Origin: Paraburkholderia sacchari
GTDB lineage: Bacteria; Pseudomonadota; Gammaproteobacteria; Burkholderiales; Burkholderiaceae
Length of the DNA: 64,000 bases
NCBI RefSeq assembly: GCF_000785435.2
Contig: NZ_JTDB02000001.1
Coordinates: forward strand, 1,082,499 to 1,146,498
Direction: 5' to 3'
Part shown: positions 60,267-64,000 of the stretch, piece by piece
Numbering within the stretch: the stretch's first letter is position 1
How the letters are laid out: the number at the start of each line of letters is the position of its first letter
Program-made: the position numbers and the translations under genes
The notes under the pieces: model-generated
The model's database searches: none
What the model was told of the DNA's origin: nothing
What the model saw: only the letters and a program-made list of their open reading frames with translations

Positions 60267-61127
60267 ATGCCAGAAAGCTTCGACCAGCTTGCCGTGCTCA
60301 TTCGCGCACGATTCTCCGATCTGAGCCCGCAATTCCAGACGGGCGCTGCCTTCCTGCTCGATCATCCCGACGAAGTCGCCGTGTCGTCCATGCGCAAGGT
60401 CGCCGAGCGCGCCCAGGTGCAGCCCGCGTCGCTCGTACGGCTCTCGCAGCAGCTTGGGTTTCCGGGCTGGAATGAGTTGCGCGATCTGTTCGTCGCGCGC
60501 GTGCGCACGCGCCCCGAGCCGCTTTCGAGCCGCGCGCGCTCGCTCGTGGCGGGCAGTGCGAAGGACGCGCTCGCGCGCGATCTGCTCGCCGCCCAGCAGC
60601 ACAATCTCGATGCCAGCGCCGCACAAAACGCGCGCACCATGGTCGAGGCCGCGCGCGTGCTGAAGAAAGCGAAGCACGTGCACGTGGCGGGCTTTCGCTC
60701 GTGCTACGCGGTGGCGTTCGGCCTCGTGTACGGCTACCGGCTCTTTCGGCCCTCGGTGTCGCTGCTGGGCGGCGAGGCCGGCACACTCGAAATGCAATTG
60801 CTCGCCATCGAGCGCGACAGCGCGACCATCGTGGTGAGTTTCGCGCCGTATTCGGTGGAAGCCGTGCGCGTGGCCGAGGCTGCCCTCGAAAAGGGCAGCC
60901 GGCTAATCGCGATTACCGATAGCGCCGTTGCGCCCATCGCCCTCAACGCCGACAAAGTGCTGATCTTCACGCACGAAAGCCCATCGTTCTTCCCCTCGCT
61001 GGTGGCGGCGACGGCGCTGGCGGAGTCGCTCGTCGCGCACCTGCTCGCGCTGGAGGGCGCGGGCGCCGTGGCGCAGCTCGAACAGTCCGAGCGCACGCTC
61101 AACGCGCGCGGCGCTTACGTGCCGTGA
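60267..61127 (+). CDS. RpiR/MurR-family transcriptional regulator with SIS domain
   Basis: 286 residues. The N-terminal HTH_6 (RARFSDLSPQFQTGAAFLLDHPDEVAVSSMRKVAERAQVQPASLVRLSQQLGFPGWNEL, about 10-70) is followed by a SIS sugar-phosphate domain (about 125-260; KAKHVHVAGFRSCYAVAFGLVYGYRL, TIVVSFAPYSVEAVRVAEAA). Such regulators sense phosphosugars, but some in this genus control other catabolic genes. It is monocistronic; a convergent helicase gene begins 12 bp after. Its target cannot be inferred. Confidence 0.9.
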   Translation: MPESFDQLAVLIRARFSDLSPQFQTGAAFLLDHPDEVAVSSMRKVAERAQVQPASLVRLSQQLGFPGWNELRDLFVARVRTRPEPLSSRARSLVAGSAKDALARDLLAAQQHNLDASAAQNARTMVEAARVLKKAKHVHVAGFRSCYAVAFGLVYGYRLFRPSVSLLGGEAGTLEMQLLAIERDSATIVVSFAPYSVEAVRVAEAALEKGSRLIAITDSAVAPIALNADKVLIFTHESPSFFPSLVAATALAESLVAHLLALEGAGAVAQLEQSERTLNARGAYVP

Positions 61128-61138
61128 CGGCGCGCTGA

Positions 61139-62644
61139 TCAGGGTTGGCGTTTACCGCGGCCGACAGCGGGCTTGCCAGCCGATTTACCAGGCGCTTTCC
61201 GAGTCGAATTACCAGCCGATTTGCCAGCCGATTTGCCAGCCGATTTGCCAGCAGGCTTGCGTGAGCCCGCAACGGGCTTGCTGCGTGGCTTTTGCATGCT
61301 GAAAGGGCTACCGGCGATCAGGCTCGTGTCCATACCCGCGGGCATATCACGCTGCGCCGCCGGCATGCGATTGTTTTCGCCACCTTGCTGGCGCGGCTTC
61401 TTGCCCGGCATTTGCACGGCGGCGGGCGCAGCTTGCGGCACTTTGGGCTTCTTGGGCTTTTTGGGCTTCTTGATGATCTGGCCAGTCGCGCTGGTTTCCG
61501 GCACGCGGTGCTCGGCTTCGAATCCTGGCTCTTCTTCGCGACGCAGTGTTTGCCGGATCAGCGCTTCAATCGCGGCCAGTTGCGGCGCTTCATCGGCGCA
61601 CACGAGGGACACCGCCACGCCGCTGGCGCCCGCGCGGCCGGTACGGCCAATACGGTGCACATAGTCTTGTGCGACGATCGGCAGATCGACGTTGATCACC
61701 AGCGGCAGATCGTCGATATCCAGCCCGCGCGCGGCCACATCGGTGGCGACCAGCATGTTGACTTCGCCCGCCTTGAAGCGCTCCAGCGCACGCAGGCGCG
61801 CGGGTTGCGGTTTGTCGCCGTGGATGGTGTCGATCGCATAGCCCGCTTCGTCCAGGATGGCCGCGAGGTAATCCACGCCTTTGCGGGTTTTGACGAACAC
61901 CAGCGCGTGGTCCCACTTGTTCTCGGCCACCAGGTGCATGAAGAGATCAGGCTTGTTCTTTTTATCCACCGTGACCACCCATTGCTTGACCTTGCTGGCC
62001 GTGGCGTTGGGCGGGCTGACGCTGATATCGATGGGGCCGCGCAGAATGTTCGCCGCCATGGCGCGGATATCGTCGGTAAAGGTGGCGGAGAACAGCAGGG
62101 TTTGGCGCCGGGCGGGCAGGGCCGCAAAGACGGCATTGAGTTCGCGCGCAAAGCCGAGATCGAGCATGCGGTCGGCTTCATCCAGCACCAGCGTCTGGAC
62201 CTGATCGAATTGCACGGCGTTCTGGCGATTGAGATCCAGCAAACGGCCCGGAGTGGCGACGAGCACATCCACGCCTTTGCGCAGCTTCATCATCTGCGGG
62301 TTGATGCTCACGCCGCCGTAGGCAGCCAGAAATCGCAAGTCGAGGCCCTTGCCGTAAGCGATAAAGCTTTGCAGCACCTGTTCAGCCAATTCGCGCGTGG
62401 GCACCAGCACGAGCACGCGCGCGCGGTTGCTCGATACCGCCGGGCCGTGTTGCACCAGCCGCTGCAACAGCGGCAGCGCGAAGCCCGCTGTTTTGCCCGT
62501 GCCGGTCTGCGCCGCGGCCATGACGTCCTTGCCGCCGAGCACGGCAGGAATCGCCTTGGCCTGCACCGGCGTGGGTGTCTGGTAATTGAGGTCCTGCACA
62601 TTACGCAGCAAGGGATCGATCAGGCCGAGCGAGGCGAAAGACAT
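61139..62644 (-). CDS. rhlE: DEAD-box RNA helicase, RhlE type
   Basis: 501 residues from ATG 62644 (MSFASLGLIDPLLRNVQDLN). Motifs in order: YQTPTPVQAKAIP (Q), AAQTGTGKT (I), PTRELAEQ (Ia), VLDEADRMLDLGF (II), SATF (III), RGLDIDDLPLVINVDLP (V) and YVHRIGRTGRAG (VI). It remodels RNA in ribosome assembly or decay. The C-terminal 140 residues are a basic Lys/Pro/Ala tail with KKPKKPKKPK and tandem KSAG units, likely RNA-binding. The frame extends 56 codons upstream without family sequence. Confidence 0.95.
   Translation of the reverse strand: MSFASLGLIDPLLRNVQDLNYQTPTPVQAKAIPAVLGGKDVMAAAQTGTGKTAGFALPLLQRLVQHGPAVSSNRARVLVLVPTRELAEQVLQSFIAYGKGLDLRFLAAYGGVSINPQMMKLRKGVDVLVATPGRLLDLNRQNAVQFDQVQTLVLDEADRMLDLGFARELNAVFAALPARRQTLLFSATFTDDIRAMAANILRGPIDISVSPPNATASKVKQWVVTVDKKNKPDLFMHLVAENKWDHALVFVKTRKGVDYLAAILDEAGYAIDTIHGDKPQPARLRALERFKAGEVNMLVATDVAARGLDIDDLPLVINVDLPIVAQDYVHRIGRTGRAGASGVAVSLVCADEAPQLAAIEALIRQTLRREEEPGFEAEHRVPETSATGQIIKKPKKPKKPKVPQAAPAAVQMPGKKPRQQGGENNRMPAAQRDMPAGMDTSLIAGSPFSMQKPRSKPVAGSRKPAGKSAGKSAGKSAGNSTRKAPGKSAGKPAVGRGKRQP
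61200..61270 (-). repeat. Tandem KSAG-coding repeats in the helicase tail
   Basis: A 12-bp unit (CCAGCCGATTTG on the plus strand) recurs three or more times in a row, coding KSAG on the minus strand, with diverged flanking copies. This is a coding microsatellite and not a CRISPR. The copy number probably varies between strains. Confidence 0.7.
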
Positions 62645-62727
62645 GGGTGTGTTCCGGGGCAAAGGTGCGATTTTAGCGGCTACCGCGCGGATCGAGGCTC
62701 GACAAAGATCGGTGACGCAAGAAGCGC

Positions 62728-63930
62728 TTATGACTTGACCAAAGGCTCGCAAATGAAGCTGTAGCGGCCAAACTGCAAAGTCATCTGCCTGCCGATCGAG
62801 ATTTTCTGCCACTGCGTTTCGACGCGGCCGAAAGCACCGAAGCCGCGAAACCGTATTTCCCCATCGGTTGCGCCGGCCGTGGCGCGTCCCCGAGTGTCGG
62901 TCGTTCCATGGGTGACTTCATCCGGCTTTTGGGCTGAGCGGATGTCGAAATCGAAGACCAAGGGGTCGTTGGGGCCGCTACCGACAACCTTTATCAGTAG
63001 CCGTGATTCGGCGGCACCGTGCTTGGCCGCAGCGGCTTTGCTGCGGCTAAGCGTCGTTTCTCCATAGTAAGTTCGCAGCGGGAGCGCCTTTGCGTGACGG
63101 AAGCGGTTCTCCGTGTAACGGCATCCGTCATAGGGCGGGAGGCCGACCGTCATCGCCTCCTCCCAATAGTCCCCGATCCCTCCCGGCTCAAAGACGCATC
63201 TGCCGGTCACGAGGCGCCATGCGTGGATCAGTTCGTGGGCCAACGCGATCCAGGGTGGGCGATCCATCCAGGCTGCACGTTTTTCAGCCGGCAGATCCTT
63301 GCAAACGCCATCCGAGGCCGGATCCCAAAGGACGTCGGCCCCGGTGCCCGACCCCGGCGTCAGATAGTCCATGATGTGGTAGCCGATCAACCCGCGCTGG
63401 AGGGAACTCACCTTGTTTGGGCTCGCTTCTTCCTCGCTTTCCCGCTGTTCGCCGGGCGTCTTGTGTGCGAGAGGAAGGCGGTGCGTGGAAGTGGTATGCC
63501 GGTACGCTTCCTGTTCTCCACCCTTGGCTTGCGGCACGCAAAATTTGTAGAGCTTTTTCATGGCAGGGTGGCCTTGTCCCTGTTTCGATACCTTGTCCGC
63601 GAGGCTCGGGAAATGGAGCACTTCCTTGTAGCAGGCCGCCTGGCAGGCGATTATCGAAGCATCTTTCTGCCTGCACTTATTGCCCACGACGGGTGCGGCC
63701 TGAAAAATCAGCACTTCGTGACCCGCACGTTCGATATCGTCAAGCAAACTCGACCCGATATCGGTTGAGCGGATCTGCGCCAGCGATTCCTCGACGCTGC
63801 GCTGGAAATTGCGTTTTTCTTCGTCGCTGAGGGGAGGGTAAAGCCGCCCCTCGATCTTTGTTTCGGTCCTGAGCGTCATAGCAAACCTCGCGAGGAGTGG
63901 ATTCATGTACGCGGTCAAGCGCTGATCCAT
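62728..63930 (-). CDS. M91-like zinc metallopeptidase, probable effector-type protein
   Basis: 400 residues from ATG 63930. The zinc site is HELIH at 232-236 within PPWIALAHELIHAWRLVTG, preceded by TGADVLWDPAS and followed by WEEAMTVGLPPYDGCRYTENRFR. This is the arrangement of the M91 family (NleD-like effector proteases of type III/VI systems and toxins). The N-terminal 200 residues are Gln/Lys-rich with many Cys and no signal peptide. After the protease core, a beta-rich region of about 90 residues (LIKVVGSGPNDPLVFDFDIR) follows and ends EPLVKS. Target unknown. Confidence 0.75.
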   Translation of the reverse strand: MDQRLTAYMNPLLARFAMTLRTETKIEGRLYPPLSDEEKRNFQRSVEESLAQIRSTDIGSSLLDDIERAGHEVLIFQAAPVVGNKCRQKDASIIACQAACYKEVLHFPSLADKVSKQGQGHPAMKKLYKFCVPQAKGGEQEAYRHTTSTHRLPLAHKTPGEQRESEEEASPNKVSSLQRGLIGYHIMDYLTPGSGTGADVLWDPASDGVCKDLPAEKRAAWMDRPPWIALAHELIHAWRLVTGRCVFEPGGIGDYWEEAMTVGLPPYDGCRYTENRFRHAKALPLRTYYGETTLSRSKAAAAKHGAAESRLLIKVVGSGPNDPLVFDFDIRSAQKPDEVTHGTTDTRGRATAGATDGEIRFRGFGAFGRVETQWQKISIGRQMTLQFGRYSFICEPLVKS

Positions 63931-63951
63931 CAACAGATCCGCCCTGACAAC

Positions 63952-64000
63952 TCAGGCTATCTCAATCCAAACCAAATTCAAGCCGATCTTGACGACGGCG
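63952..64000 (-). CDS. C-terminal end of an upstream gene (partial)
   Basis: The minus frame entering at the window edge reads AVVKIGLNLVWIEIA and stops at a TGA (63952-63954), 21 bp before the M91 gene start. The short spacing suggests one transcript with the M91 gene. Sixteen codons are too few to name it. It could be an immunity or carrier gene for the putative effector, but nothing here shows that. Confidence 0.35.
   Translation of the reverse strand, partial: AVVKIGLNLVWIEIA

Noticed and set aside
61200..61270. Short direct repeats resembling an array
   Set aside because: These are 12-bp in-frame coding repeats (KSAG) in the helicase tail.
1..64000. tRNA, rRNA or a complete transposase/integrase gene
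   Set aside because: I looked for conserved tRNA arms, rRNA cores and DDE or tyrosine-recombinase motifs and saw none; a covariance search would be decisive for tRNA and small RNAs.

Overview
The window reads as a piece of a GC-rich betaproteobacterial genome of the Burkholderia/Paraburkholderia/Caballeronia group. The basis is very high third-position GC, pqiABC, the DUF3300/DUF2950 pair, PPK2, several RND/HlyD efflux operons, and a citrate synthase that looks like a paralogue outside the usual sdh operon. That placement hints at a secondary replicon, which is an inference. I recognised no rRNA, tRNA, CRISPR array or intact transposase.

Layout. (1) 1-2.5 kb: the end of a SUF iron-sulfur assembly operon (sufD end, sufS, sufU, a sufT-like DUF59 gene, a Rieske ferredoxin), coupled by ATGA overlaps. 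(2) 2.6-7.5 kb: glutaminase, then a D-amino-acid (probably D-arginine type) catabolic cluster. It has a YheO/DauR-like regulator and an ornithine-cyclodeaminase-like imino-acid reductase, divergent from an amino-acid binding protein and a DadA/DauA-like FAD dehydrogenase. (3) 7.6-14.7 kb: EmrB-type exporter, esterase, a small unknown gene, citrate synthase with an unusual upstream region, and a glycogen-debranching-like enzyme.

(4) 14.8-43.5 kb: a long block of envelope and stress genes. These are small exported proteins, a SYLF lipoprotein, an orphan receiver, pqiABC, a SulP permease, DUF2950/DUF3300, a PAS histidine kinase with a FixJ-type regulator, an RRM protein, PPK2, a tripartite RND pump, a second efflux operon (AI-2E permease, outer-membrane factor, HlyD, DUF2955), an outer-membrane barrel protein and TerC. 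Seven intergenic copies of one palindrome tie the block together. The model is CAAT-N-GGAC-N4-GTCC-N-ATTG, much like the mycobacterial DosR box (GGGACTWWAGTCCC). They lie mostly 80-135 bp upstream of starts. I think this is an undescribed stress or low-oxygen regulon, perhaps run by the NarL/FixJ-type regulator encoded inside it. It is the most interesting signal in the window.

(5) 43.6-60.2 kb: an accessory, decaying island. It holds hipA with a decapitated hipB, 3' fragments of an unknown gene, a possible hsdR, a cold-shock gene and a GMC oxidoreductase, a gene with an in-frame stop, a response regulator with a one-base frameshift beside an intact hybrid kinase, many small orphan genes, an Uma2-type gene, two DUF2442 genes, a second D-amino-acid dehydrogenase, and repeats resembling IS21-type ends. 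(6) 60.3-64 kb: RpiR-type regulator, RhlE-type RNA helicase and an M91-like zinc metallopeptidase that resembles secreted effectors.

All calls come from reading the sequence. No database search was possible, so family names rest on recognised motifs.
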